64,000 nucleotides of DNA from Methanococcoides orientis. Lineage in GTDB: Archaea > Halobacteriota > Methanosarcinia > Methanosarcinales > Methanosarcinaceae. The notes beneath the pieces were generated by a model. It was given only the letters and a program-made list of their open reading frames with translations, was not told the origin of the DNA and did no database searches. Below, piece by piece: positions 56,209-64,000 of the stretch (within the stretch, counting starts at the first letter, position 1; each line of letters begins with the position of its first letter). The position numbers were made by a program, and so were the translations under genes. The stretch covers positions 1,746,685 through 1,810,684 of the forward strand of contig NZ_CP073710.1 of the NCBI RefSeq assembly GCF_021184045.1, in the 5' to 3' direction.

Positions 56209-58014
56209 ATGAAGCCGGACATATCCAATATCCCTGACCTGCCGGGCGTCTACCTGATGAAAGATGGCTCCGACAACATTATTTACATAGGAAAGGCAAA
56301 ATCCCTGAAGAAGAGGGTCAGCCAATACTTCCAGTCCGGAAAGAACCATTCTTCAAAGACCAAGGCAATGGTCAGGAAGATCGAGGACATCGACTACATT
56401 GTTACGGATTCTGAGGTAGGGGCACTGATACTTGAGGCAAATCTTGTAAAGAAGAACAGGCCCCATTACAACATCGACCTGAAGGATGACAAACGATATC
56501 CTTACGTGAAGGTCACGGTCAATAAGAAGTTCCCGAGAATATTCATAACACGCAAGAGGCTCATGGACGGAGCCCTTTATTTCGGACCCTATACCAACGT
56601 CAAGCCTGTACGCCGTACACTTGACATGATATCGCAGGTATTCAGGATCAAAAGTTGCAACCGGAAGGTCGACGGGAAGAGAACACGACCATGCCTCAAT
56701 TATCACATCGACCGCTGTTACGCGCCCTGCAACGGTTCCATTTCCAAAGAAGAATATCGTAAGAACGTCATGGAAGCTGTGAAGTTCTTCAAAGGTGACA
56801 CCGCAGGAATCATCAGTTCCCTACAGGAAAAAATGCAGGAGCATGCAAAAGCACAGGAGTTCGAAGCTGCTGCTGCGGTGCGTGACCAGATCGCAGCCCT
56901 CAAAAGCCTGTCCGAGCAGCAAACAGCCACAGCAGGGAACGATGACAGTGACCTCATAGCCACGGCAGCCGATGAGGAAACAATTTTCGTGCAGATATTC
57001 TATATCCGTGACGGGAACATGGTAGGCAAGGCCGATTTTTCACTTTCATGGGGAGATGCAGCAGGAGATATCACCAAAATTGTCGCGGAGTTCATCAAGC
57101 AATATTATCAGGATGCACCGGTTCCTCCGGAGATCCTTGTGCAGTACCAGATACCTGAAAAGGAACTTATCACAAAATGGCTGTCTGAAAAAGCATCCAG
57201 AAGTGTCAGCATACAGGTGCCTGCAAGAGGAGATAAGAAAAAGCTACTTGACATGGCTGCAAGGAATGCGGTCATGACAATGGAACAATCGCATATAAAG
57301 AAAAGTGACCAGGAGACTGCACTACAGGCACTGGTACAACTTCGTGATGAGCTCTCACTCCCTACCCTGCCGGTACAAATAGAGGGCTTTGACATCTCCA
57401 ACATATCAGGGACTGATGCCGTAGGATCACTCGTGGTTTTCAACAACGGAATGCCTGCAAAGGACAAGTACAGGCATTTCAATATCAAGACCGTAAAAGG
57501 CATCGATGACTTTGCCATGATGGCAGAAGTGGTCAAGCGCCGGTACAAAAAACAGAAAACTGAGGATAACAAAATGCCTGACCTGATACTCATCGACGGT
57601 GGCCCGGGACAGGTCGGTGCTGCAATGGGATCACTTAAGGAACTGGGACTTGACATTCCCCTGGTCGGTCTGGCAAAACGGTTCGAGCATATCATCGTCC
57701 CGAAGGAAGGACAGGACGAGGTTGTCATACTTCCACATACATCCGATGCGCTCAGGATGCTCATGCAGGTGAGGGATGAATCACATCGCTTTGCAGTCTC
57801 TTCACATCGAAGAAGACGTACTGCAAGGTTGTCCCATTCTGAACTGGATTCAATACCAGGAATCGGCTCATCCAGAAAGAAAGCCCTTCTGAACAATTTC
57901 GGGTCCATCGATAAGATTGGGCGCGCTTCTATAGAGGAACTTGCGGAAGTGGAAGGTATCAGCAGAGGACTTGCTGAGAAGATCGCAGATCATTTCAAGA
58001 GCAAACAGGATTGA
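56209..58014 (+). CDS. uvrC: Excinuclease ABC subunit C
   Basis: 601 residues with full UvrC layout: GIY-YIG nuclease (LPGVYLMKDGSDNIIYIGKAKSLKKRVSQYF), a cysteine segment (CNRKVDGKRTRPCLNYHIDRCYAPC), the UVR helix (AKAQEFEAAAAVRDQIAAL), the RNase H-like second nuclease (EGFDISNISGTDAVGSLVVFNNG; LIDGGPGQVGAA) and tandem HhH (LDSIPGIGSSRKKALLNNFGS). It cuts both sides of a lesion. uvrA and uvrB are not in the window. Confidence 0.97.
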   Translation: MKPDISNIPDLPGVYLMKDGSDNIIYIGKAKSLKKRVSQYFQSGKNHSSKTKAMVRKIEDIDYIVTDSEVGALILEANLVKKNRPHYNIDLKDDKRYPYVKVTVNKKFPRIFITRKRLMDGALYFGPYTNVKPVRRTLDMISQVFRIKSCNRKVDGKRTRPCLNYHIDRCYAPCNGSISKEEYRKNVMEAVKFFKGDTAGIISSLQEKMQEHAKAQEFEAAAAVRDQIAALKSLSEQQTATAGNDDSDLIATAADEETIFVQIFYIRDGNMVGKADFSLSWGDAAGDITKIVAEFIKQYYQDAPVPPEILVQYQIPEKELITKWLSEKASRSVSIQVPARGDKKKLLDMAARNAVMTMEQSHIKKSDQETALQALVQLRDELSLPTLPVQIEGFDISNISGTDAVGSLVVFNNGMPAKDKYRHFNIKTVKGIDDFAMMAEVVKRRYKKQKTEDNKMPDLILIDGGPGQVGAAMGSLKELGLDIPLVGLAKRFEHIIVPKEGQDEVVILPHTSDALRMLMQVRDESHRFAVSSHRRRRTARLSHSELDSIPGIGSSRKKALLNNFGSIDKIGRASIEELAEVEGISRGLAEKIADHFKSKQD

Positions 58015-58205
58015 ACATGGCCAGTCCCCAACCCCGGGACCAATATAGCATCATACTGACTCCCGGATAGATATAAAGAAGGAAGGATGAAAAAGAGATA
58101 AACTGAAGTCAGGCTTTGAAGTTGAGATAGTATTTTATTGGCAAAGTATCTTAATATCGGGTATCTTAATGTTGAAACAGGATATCGCATAAAGAACGAT
58201 AAAAG

Positions 58206-58910
58206 GTGATGGAAGTTAATTCTATAGACGAACAGATCGAGGATACAAAGAAGGAACTTGAGGAAATGCTTGCATATCCTGATGAGAAACTGATCGACAT
58301 CATCAAGGAAGTGGGGTTTGAATGCGACATGTGTGCCAAGTGCTGTACCAAAGAGTTCAACGACCATGTGTTCCTGCTCGACAAAGATACAGAGTTCATT
58401 AAAAGCATTGATCCAAACCTTATCAAACCTGCACCTTATTACGAGTTCTGCGACCAGAACGGGCGATTCTATGTTTCAGGTTATGCACTAAGAACAAAGG
58501 AGGATGGAAGTTGTGTCATGCTTGAGAACAAAAGATGTACCATGTATGACAGAAGGCTCACCATCTGTCGGCTTTACCCTTACATGCTCCACAGGGAAAC
58601 GGATGATGAAGGAAACCTTGACTGGAGACAGATATCCGGACTTAACGAGCACGGGTGCTACCACTCCGAAATATCGGACAGTGAAGCTGAAAAAATAGCT
58701 GCAGACACAAAGGCTTATGAGGAAGCATACCTTCGCCAGCAGATAAGGTTCCTCGGGAAGGTCAGGGATCACTTCAAAAAGAACGGGCTTCGCCACGTAA
58801 AATCGATCTATGACAGGAAGATGCGTTCTTTTTCCAAAGGCGAAGAGATCGAAGTTTACGTATATTACAAGGACGAACTCGAACTTTCACGAGCATCCGT
58901 TGATGACTGA
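58206..58910 (+). CDS. YkgJ-type zinc/iron-cluster-binding protein
   Basis: 234 residues. CDMCAKCCTKEFNDHVFL and the later CTMYDRRLTICRLYPYML with LNEHGCYHSE match the YkgJ/CxxCxxCC family, which holds an Fe-S cluster or zinc. An N-terminal coiled coil precedes it. Function is unknown. It converges with the radical SAM gene 7 bases on. Confidence 0.85.
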   Translation: MMEVNSIDEQIEDTKKELEEMLAYPDEKLIDIIKEVGFECDMCAKCCTKEFNDHVFLLDKDTEFIKSIDPNLIKPAPYYEFCDQNGRFYVSGYALRTKEDGSCVMLENKRCTMYDRRLTICRLYPYMLHRETDDEGNLDWRQISGLNEHGCYHSEISDSEAEKIAADTKAYEEAYLRQQIRFLGKVRDHFKKNGLRHVKSIYDRKMRSFSKGEEIEVYVYYKDELELSRASVDD

Positions 58911-58916
58911 ATAACT

Positions 58917-60032
58917 TCATTTATCCCAGTTGCCGTTGAGCTTGCCGTCCCTTGCCATTCTTCCCAAGACCTTGTGAACCGGGTCACTGATGGGCGACGG
59001 AACTATGTTCTCATAAGGAGTTGATGGCAGCGGGGTCAGGTAATGTGCCCTTACTTTTCCACCTTTGCGGCATATCCATTTGATCTGTTCAAGTGTGCTT
59101 TGCTGATCCTCTTCACGCTCATCCGGGAAACCAAAGATGAAATCCACGATCGGGATTATTTCATGCTCAAAGCAGCGTTCAATTGCAACCGTGACATCAT
59201 CGGAAGTATGACCGCGGAGCATTTCTTTCAATATCCTGTCACTTCCGGATTGTGCACCCATGCTGATCGTTCTGTTGGTGCAGTATTTGTCTATCAGGTC
59301 CAGACCTTCATGAGTTGTGAATTCCGGTCGGATCTCAGAGGGAAAGGTACCGAAATATATATTTTTATCTTCCATTGAATGTAGCTGTGACAGAAGTTTC
59401 TCCACCTTATCAAAACGCGGATGGACTCCATCACCTCCATAAGCAAAAGCATTCGATGAAGTAAAACGCAGGTCACTGTAGTGTTTTGCGAACTTCAATA
59501 TGGAATCAATACTCCTATGCCTCATTCGGTTGCCAAATAAACGGGGCGTCTGGCAGTATTTGCATTTCCAGGGGCATCCCCTGCTGATCTCGATAGGAGC
59601 ACGTATGCCTTCCGGGTCAAAACATGGATAAGCATCAAGGTTAACAGGTTCACGTTTTTCAGTATACACCACGTTACCGTTCTTCCGATATGCGATCCCC
59701 TTTACATCAGAAGGACTATTTCCGCTGAGAAGTGTCCTTACAAGTTCCGGAAGCGTTTCCTCTCCTTCACCGATAACAACATAATCGAAATGCTCAAGGG
59801 TATCCTCCACAGAACCAGATGGATGAGGACCTCCTGCAATGTAAATGGAATCGGTGGAAGAATCGTCGACCTCTGCAAAGATATCTTCTTTCTGTTTTGT
59901 GGCAAAGCTGTATATCATGATGCCATCATGAGGTTGTTTCACAACCATGTTCCCTGGAACAAGAGGTAAAAGTGATGCAAGGCTGTAAGTGTTCTTCTGC
60001 ATCCACCTAAAACAAATATCCATACATCTCAC
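58917..60032 (-). CDS. B12-binding/radical SAM protein (MJ1487-like family)
   Basis: 371 residues. The N-terminal cobalamin-binding-like domain (IYIAGGPHPSGSVEDTLEHFDYVVIGEGEETLPELV) is followed by the radical SAM motif GCPWKCKYCQTPRLFG (CX3CX2C). Later the family motifs SMGAQSGSDRILKEMLRGH and DFIFGFPDEREED appear. This matches an archaeal family of unknown substrate. It lies 1 base from the protease gene in one leftward transcription unit. Confidence 0.88.
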   Translation of the reverse strand: MRCMDICFRWMQKNTYSLASLLPLVPGNMVVKQPHDGIMIYSFATKQKEDIFAEVDDSSTDSIYIAGGPHPSGSVEDTLEHFDYVVIGEGEETLPELVRTLLSGNSPSDVKGIAYRKNGNVVYTEKREPVNLDAYPCFDPEGIRAPIEISRGCPWKCKYCQTPRLFGNRMRHRSIDSILKFAKHYSDLRFTSSNAFAYGGDGVHPRFDKVEKLLSQLHSMEDKNIYFGTFPSEIRPEFTTHEGLDLIDKYCTNRTISMGAQSGSDRILKEMLRGHTSDDVTVAIERCFEHEIIPIVDFIFGFPDEREEDQQSTLEQIKWICRKGGKVRAHYLTPLPSTPYENIVPSPISDPVHKVLGRMARDGKLNGNWDK

Positions 60033-60033
60033 C

Positions 60034-61152
60034 TCAATTCATAACTAGAGTTAACGGCACCAATGTGAAACACAGGATCCCCAGTATAAAAGTGAGAACT
60101 CCAAGTGCCATCCTTTTGTTGTCAAGTATTATTTCATCATTTAAGGGTTTTGGATGACCAGCCATTGCAAAGAGCAGAAGGAAGAATGACCAGAACAACC
60201 AGATACCTCCATTTTGCTCAAGAACGAAGATCACATACAATGCAAGAGCGCCCAATACCATCGGCATCATGAGAGATACTTTCCTGGCACGCTCACCCAG
60301 CATGGCGCGCATGATATGACCACCATCAAGCTGTCCTGATGGTAACAGGTTAAGCACAGTTACCAGCATACCCACCCATCCTGCAAATGCAACCGGATGC
60401 ATCATTTCTGAAGTACTGCCCATGACCCGGGTTATCGCATCAAAAAGTATCGGAGTCTGAATATCGATCATGATCATCCCGGGATCAGAAGGAAACTCCA
60501 CCGGCGGCAGTGAAAGACCTATGAAGGTCACGATCACAGATGCCACAATACCTACAAGCGGACCTGCAACTGCTACATCGAACAATGCTCTGCGGTTAGG
60601 GATGATACCTCTGTGCTTTATAACGGCACCCATGGTTCCGATAAAAGTGGGAAAAGGAATGAAATACGGAAGTGAGGTTCGCATACCATGCATCTTTGCA
60701 GCCATGTAGTGCCCCATCTCATGAGACCCCAACACGAACATTATTGCGAGGGTAAAAGGCAGGCCTTTTATGAAACCTGAAGGTTCGCTGAATATATCCA
60801 CACCGAACATTGCTGCACCGGCGAACATGGTTGTAAATACAGTAGCTATTGCCAGCACCACATTGACCCAGATACGTTCGGGAACTTCATGAATAGGAGA
60901 TGCGATCAGCACATCCTCACCAAGCTCGGACACCAGAGCAAAGCGATATCCTTTTGCTCCAAACTTGCCCCATAAGCTATGGGTAATGGTTTGCTTATCC
61001 GTGGTTGGAACGCCATAGAAGTATATGTCCCCATCAACATATCCAACTTCATATACCTTAAAAAAAGGATGGACATCACCATAGAGGTTCATGACCAAAG
61101 CTTCTATTTGCTGATCGTCCAGATGTCCGGAATTAGAGTCTTTCTTTGCCAT
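60034..61152 (-). CDS. Site-2 (M50) membrane metalloprotease
   Basis: 372 residues. The zinc-binding helix is GSHEMGHYMAAKMHG, with the third ligand in NLLPSGQLDGGHIMRAML. About six to eight membrane helices are visible. An N-terminal cytoplasmic region of about 100 residues precedes them. It cuts membrane-embedded regulators; the substrate is unknown. It belongs to the same leftward unit as the mevalonate genes. Confidence 0.92.
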   Translation of the reverse strand: MAKKDSNSGHLDDQQIEALVMNLYGDVHPFFKVYEVGYVDGDIYFYGVPTTDKQTITHSLWGKFGAKGYRFALVSELGEDVLIASPIHEVPERIWVNVVLAIATVFTTMFAGAAMFGVDIFSEPSGFIKGLPFTLAIMFVLGSHEMGHYMAAKMHGMRTSLPYFIPFPTFIGTMGAVIKHRGIIPNRRALFDVAVAGPLVGIVASVIVTFIGLSLPPVEFPSDPGMIMIDIQTPILFDAITRVMGSTSEMMHPVAFAGWVGMLVTVLNLLPSGQLDGGHIMRAMLGERARKVSLMMPMVLGALALYVIFVLEQNGGIWLFWSFFLLLFAMAGHPKPLNDEIILDNKRMALGVLTFILGILCFTLVPLTLVMN

Positions 61153-61170
61153 TATGTCACACTAATGATC

Positions 61171-61584
61171 TCATTTTTCAGGGATCTCGATATATCCGTT
61201 GCTGCTGTCGACCTTTACATGATCGCCATCAGAAAGAACCTCGTAAGGGTCCTCTTCAAGTCTGTCAACCAGAGGGATATCCGAAATAATGGCACCAACT
61301 GCCACTATGGGCTCGGAATCGATGTTGATCATGCCTGCCGGAGCAACATTGTTCTTTTTCAGCTGGTAAATAACATAGGAACCAACAGTAGAGCCTTTCC
61401 CATGAGGGAACACCAGGATCTTATCCTTGATGCACTGCCCGTAAATGGCATGAGAAGGGTCAACAACCACGCCGGTCTTTGGATCCACATTGCCTAAAAA
61501 TGAGAGTGCATCGGTCGATAGGAGGACTTCACCTTCTGCAACACCCCTTGCGATAGTACGACATTTGATCTTAATTGTCACCAC
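61171..61584 (-). CDS. Phosphomevalonate dehydratase small subunit
   Basis: 137 residues of the aconitase X small-subunit (DUF126) family: GEVLLSTDALSFLGNVDPKTGVVVDPSHAIYGQ, VFPHGKGSTVGSYVIYQL and DIPLVDRL. With the large subunit it dehydrates mevalonate-5-phosphate to trans-anhydromevalonate phosphate, a step of the archaeal mevalonate pathway. It overlaps the large-subunit gene by 14 bases. Confidence 0.93.
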   Translation of the reverse strand: MVTIKIKCRTIARGVAEGEVLLSTDALSFLGNVDPKTGVVVDPSHAIYGQCIKDKILVFPHGKGSTVGSYVIYQLKKNNVAPAGMINIDSEPIVAVGAIISDIPLVDRLEEDPYEVLSDGDHVKVDSSNGYIEIPEK

Positions 61585-62758
61585 CTACCTTTTTGATACA
61601 TTCTTCAAGACTGCCGATCTTTGCGGCAACCTTGCACATTCCAGGAACATATGCAAGTGCTTTTCCTGAGTTCACCATCATACAATTATGACCTTCCGTA
61701 GCAGGAGACACGACCATACATGTGTCGCAGAGCACTTTTGCCCCACTCTGCTCGATCTGCTTAACAAGTTCAGCGTTCTTCTCGGCAACTTCCCTTGAAG
61801 TACATACCCACAGTTCCTTGTCAATTCCTTTTCCTTCCAGAAGCCGGGCAATATTCTCCAGCTCATCTGCTGAACAATGCGGGCAGCCAACTGCCGCAAT
61901 ATCGCACTCCAGATCATCAGTACCTCCGATGACTTCTTCGTAGACCTCATCTATCTGGCTGCGTTCGATAATGATCCTATCTTCGGGGTTTGCAAAACTT
62001 ACCTTTTGTGCTTCAGGAGTTATGTCCTCAACGTGATACAATGCGACTGCCCCTGATGCTGCCATTGCTGCACCCAGTGCTTTAAGGTTGTCAGATGTAG
62101 GGGTTGAGGCCATGTAGAAAATAGGAACCCTGTTACCCACATATTTTCCTGCAAGATATCCCAGTGCACCGTAATCAGAACCTGATAGTTCACATTCCAC
62201 GGTCACGGAAACTGTAGGAACACGATTCTCATCAAGATGATATCCATAGTTCGCAGTCTTGCCCACAAGTGCCGCTGAAAGTGCGGAAGGACCGCCTTCA
62301 CGGTTTGTGCGTGCTCCTATCACTGAATTTGCATAGGAAACAGCAGATGATTCACTCCATGCCAAATGGTCACCATAAGTAGCTGAAAAGCCCTCAAGAT
62401 AATATGGAGTGCATGTGCACATAGAACGGATACCAAGGCTCTCGTATGCCTTGATGACCTCTACCTGCTTCTCGGCAAAATCCGGCTCGATGCCCATATC
62501 CTTCCAGCGCTGCATGTCCATGCCCGCCGGATTCAGGATGGAAGGTACTTTCACCTTGCCATTGAGGTCAGAGATCCATTCAAGTCCTGCATCCCCTATG
62601 GTCTTGTAGGAAACTCCTGCTATCTGTGCGCTCTTGACAGGGATCAAAGTGTCCGCACCATAGATGTCACCAAGTGCGACGAGGATCTCCATTGCTTTCT
62701 GCAGGGTTTCCCCGTCCTCGCCGTTCAGGGTCCTCTCTTCTTCTTTTGTAAGATGCAT
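61571..62758 (-). CDS. Phosphomevalonate dehydratase large subunit (aconitase X)
   Basis: 395 residues. The aconitase X (DUF521) pattern is GDIYGADTLIPVKSAQIAGVSYKTIGDAGLEW, CTCTPYY, AWSESSAVSYANSVIGARTNREGG and AVGCPHCSADEL, with cysteines for the Fe-S cluster. It forms the enzyme with the overlapping small subunit. The UbiD-type decarboxylase that takes the product next lies 24 bases upstream, so the pathway order and operon agree. Confidence 0.94.
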   Translation of the reverse strand: MHLTKEEERTLNGEDGETLQKAMEILVALGDIYGADTLIPVKSAQIAGVSYKTIGDAGLEWISDLNGKVKVPSILNPAGMDMQRWKDMGIEPDFAEKQVEVIKAYESLGIRSMCTCTPYYLEGFSATYGDHLAWSESSAVSYANSVIGARTNREGGPSALSAALVGKTANYGYHLDENRVPTVSVTVECELSGSDYGALGYLAGKYVGNRVPIFYMASTPTSDNLKALGAAMAASGAVALYHVEDITPEAQKVSFANPEDRIIIERSQIDEVYEEVIGGTDDLECDIAAVGCPHCSADELENIARLLEGKGIDKELWVCTSREVAEKNAELVKQIEQSGAKVLCDTCMVVSPATEGHNCMMVNSGKALAYVPGMCKVAAKIGSLEECIKKVGGDN

Positions 62759-62782
62759 GTTATTTTCCGCTTAGTTTAAGAT

Positions 62783-64000
62783 TTATTCAGGCATCTTGGC
62801 ACGTTCAAAGTTCTCTTTTTCTGCAAGCACTTTAGTGGCATCGATACCGACCTTGGTGGTCGTACCGTCAGGTGCACCTCTCGGGTCAAGTGAACTGCCG
62901 CGAACGTTCGGGATGATCATCATATCAGAATCCCCTTTCACGCGTGTCGCAATGGCAAATTCCACATCCTGCATATCGAAGATGTCAATATCCTCGTCCA
63001 CAATTACAACATGCTTGAGACTTGTGTGCGCTGCAAATGCCGCCATAATAGCATTTTTGGCATCACCTTCGGTCTGCTTCTCGATCTGCACAACAGCATG
63101 CAGGTAGCAGCAGCCACCTTCGGTGAGCACGACGTTCTTTACAGTAGTTACTTCTGAAACAGCATTGTAGATCTTTGGCTCGTAAGGCACGCCCATCATG
63201 AGAAGGTGTTCCGGCCCTGCAGGCAGGATGCCGTGATAGATAGGGTCACGCCTGTGCATGATCTTTGTGATGTGGATCACCGGCTCCTTGCGCACAAGGT
63301 CGTATGTTCCTGTAATGTCCACGAAAGGACCTTCATCCACTCTTTCCACAGGATCGACGTAGCCTTCGAGTATTATCTCTGCATGTGGCACTTTGACGCC
63401 GTTCTCACATTCGAACAGTTCCACAGGAGCACCGCGAAGAGCTGCTGCATATTCGAATTCCTTTCCGGCAGGCACACGGGTGGTGGACGCAAAAGTAATG
63501 ACAGGATCTGCACCAAGTACTATTGCCACTGGCAGCGGTTCGTTGTTCTCGCATGCCTTCTTGTGCAGGACAAAGCTATGACGCGGAGGAACAAGGCGTG
63601 CAGCCAGTTTGTCCTTTCCAACGACCATGAGCCTGTGGATAGATGCATTCATCATCCCGTCGTACTCAGAAACAACAACACCTGCAGTGATGTAAGGTCC
63701 GCCGTCCTTTTCAAAATGTGTCATAAGAGGCAGTTTTGTAAGGTCAACCTCATCAGTTATGACCTCCTGTGTCGGGGATGAGTCGACGATCTTAACTTCC
63801 CCATCCGGACGAACTTCAGAAAGCCTCTGGATGATACCATCCTTTGGCACACCGAACATGTCAGCAAGCTCGTCCCTTGAACCAAGAAGGTTCATGATCG
63901 ATTTCTGCCCGTCAATGTCATGAAAAAGTATCGGCCCATTGCTCTTCTTTGCAAGTCTTGGTGCTTCGAAGACCTTCGAAACAGGATCTGTGACCTCAAC
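62783..64000 (-). CDS. UbiD-family decarboxylase, likely anhydromevalonate phosphate decarboxylase (5' end outside window)
   Basis: The frame stays open to the right edge: the 35 codons after MNLLGSRDELADMFG extend to VEVTDPVSKVFEAPRLAKKSNGPILF, so the gene starts beyond 64000. It is a prenylated-FMN-dependent UbiD enzyme (GGPYITAGVVVSEYDGMMNASIHR, VDEGPFVDITGTYD, RVKGDSDMMIIPNVRGSSLDPR). In archaea this family decarboxylates trans-anhydromevalonate phosphate to isopentenyl phosphate. Position directly upstream of both phosphomevalonate dehydratase genes supports that. UbiX at 7.7 kb would supply the cofactor. Confidence 0.9.
   Translation of the reverse strand, partial: VEVTDPVSKVFEAPRLAKKSNGPILFHDIDGQKSIMNLLGSRDELADMFGVPKDGIIQRLSEVRPDGEVKIVDSSPTQEVITDEVDLTKLPLMTHFEKDGGPYITAGVVVSEYDGMMNASIHRLMVVGKDKLAARLVPPRHSFVLHKKACENNEPLPVAIVLGADPVITFASTTRVPAGKEFEYAAALRGAPVELFECENGVKVPHAEIILEGYVDPVERVDEGPFVDITGTYDLVRKEPVIHITKIMHRRDPIYHGILPAGPEHLLMMGVPYEPKIYNAVSEVTTVKNVVLTEGGCCYLHAVVQIEKQTEGDAKNAIMAAFAAHTSLKHVVIVDEDIDIFDMQDVEFAIATRVKGDSDMMIIPNVRGSSLDPRGAPDGTTTKVGIDATKVLAEKENFERAKMPE

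Overview
The window is chromosomal DNA from a methanogenic archaeon, almost certainly a methylotrophic member of the Methanosarcinales (Methanosarcinaceae-like). The evidence is the gene content: cofD for coenzyme F420; a cysteate synthase-comD-comE-comF block for coenzyme M; Sep-tRNA:Cys-tRNA synthase; dph2; the archaeal proteins L10e, aIF2-beta (with a TRAM tail), Csl4 and RNA polymerase subunit L; and the archaeal mevalonate genes (phosphomevalonate dehydratase plus a UbiD-type decarboxylase). None of the roughly 60 genes I read ends in TAG, while two conserved reading frames are each crossed by one in-frame TAG. That is the pattern expected of a pyrrolysine-decoding methanogen.

Layout. 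1-5.1 kb: end of a RimK-type ligase, a chagasin-like lipoprotein, an AlkD-like gene, a secreted protein with an FtsX-type permease, and a tandem pair of 112-bp small-RNA or small-ORF units. 5.1-13.8 kb: cofD, an HD hydrolase, an LpdD-like gene with ubiX, tRNA-Pro with a structured leader, a MoaD-like protein, two fluoride channels with DUF190, a CRM-domain protein, a RAD55-like ATPase, moaB, L10e and aIF2-beta. 13.8-29.2 kb: radical SAM protein, trpS, pheS; a leftward larE-GNAT-DUF531-DUF362 operon; BchI/BchD-type chelatase subunits; hpt, dph2, a METTL5-like methylase, csl4, rpoL, pscS and tRNA-Gly.

29.2-31.6 kb is an AT-rich patch next to tRNA-Gly, with a degraded leftward reading frame and one long TPR gene crossed by TAG. 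31.65-35.47 kb is a four-gene operon joined by 4-nt overlaps: a triple-rhodanese EanB-like sulfurtransferase, an EgtD/EanA-like histidine methyltransferase crossed by TAG at codon 127, SufS and SufE. I read it as an anaerobic ergothioneine pathway with its own persulfide supply, and it is the most interesting system in the window.

36-45.7 kb: membrane proteins, a methyltransferase, a GNAT, a YigZ protein, an iron-sulfur aldo/keto reductase and two paralogous PAS histidine kinases, the second apparently with a non-AUG start. 45.7-51.8 kb: cytochrome b5-like protein, coenzyme M genes and a KefB-type antiporter. 51.9-58.9 kb: an unknown coiled-coil protein, tyrS, thg1, a PRC-barrel protein, a YprB-like exonuclease, uvrC and a YkgJ-like protein. 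58.9-64 kb: a leftward run ending at the window edge with a B12-radical SAM protein, a site-2 protease, both phosphomevalonate dehydratase subunits and the UbiD-family decarboxylase. UbiX at 7.7 kb would make the prenylated flavin that this decarboxylase needs.
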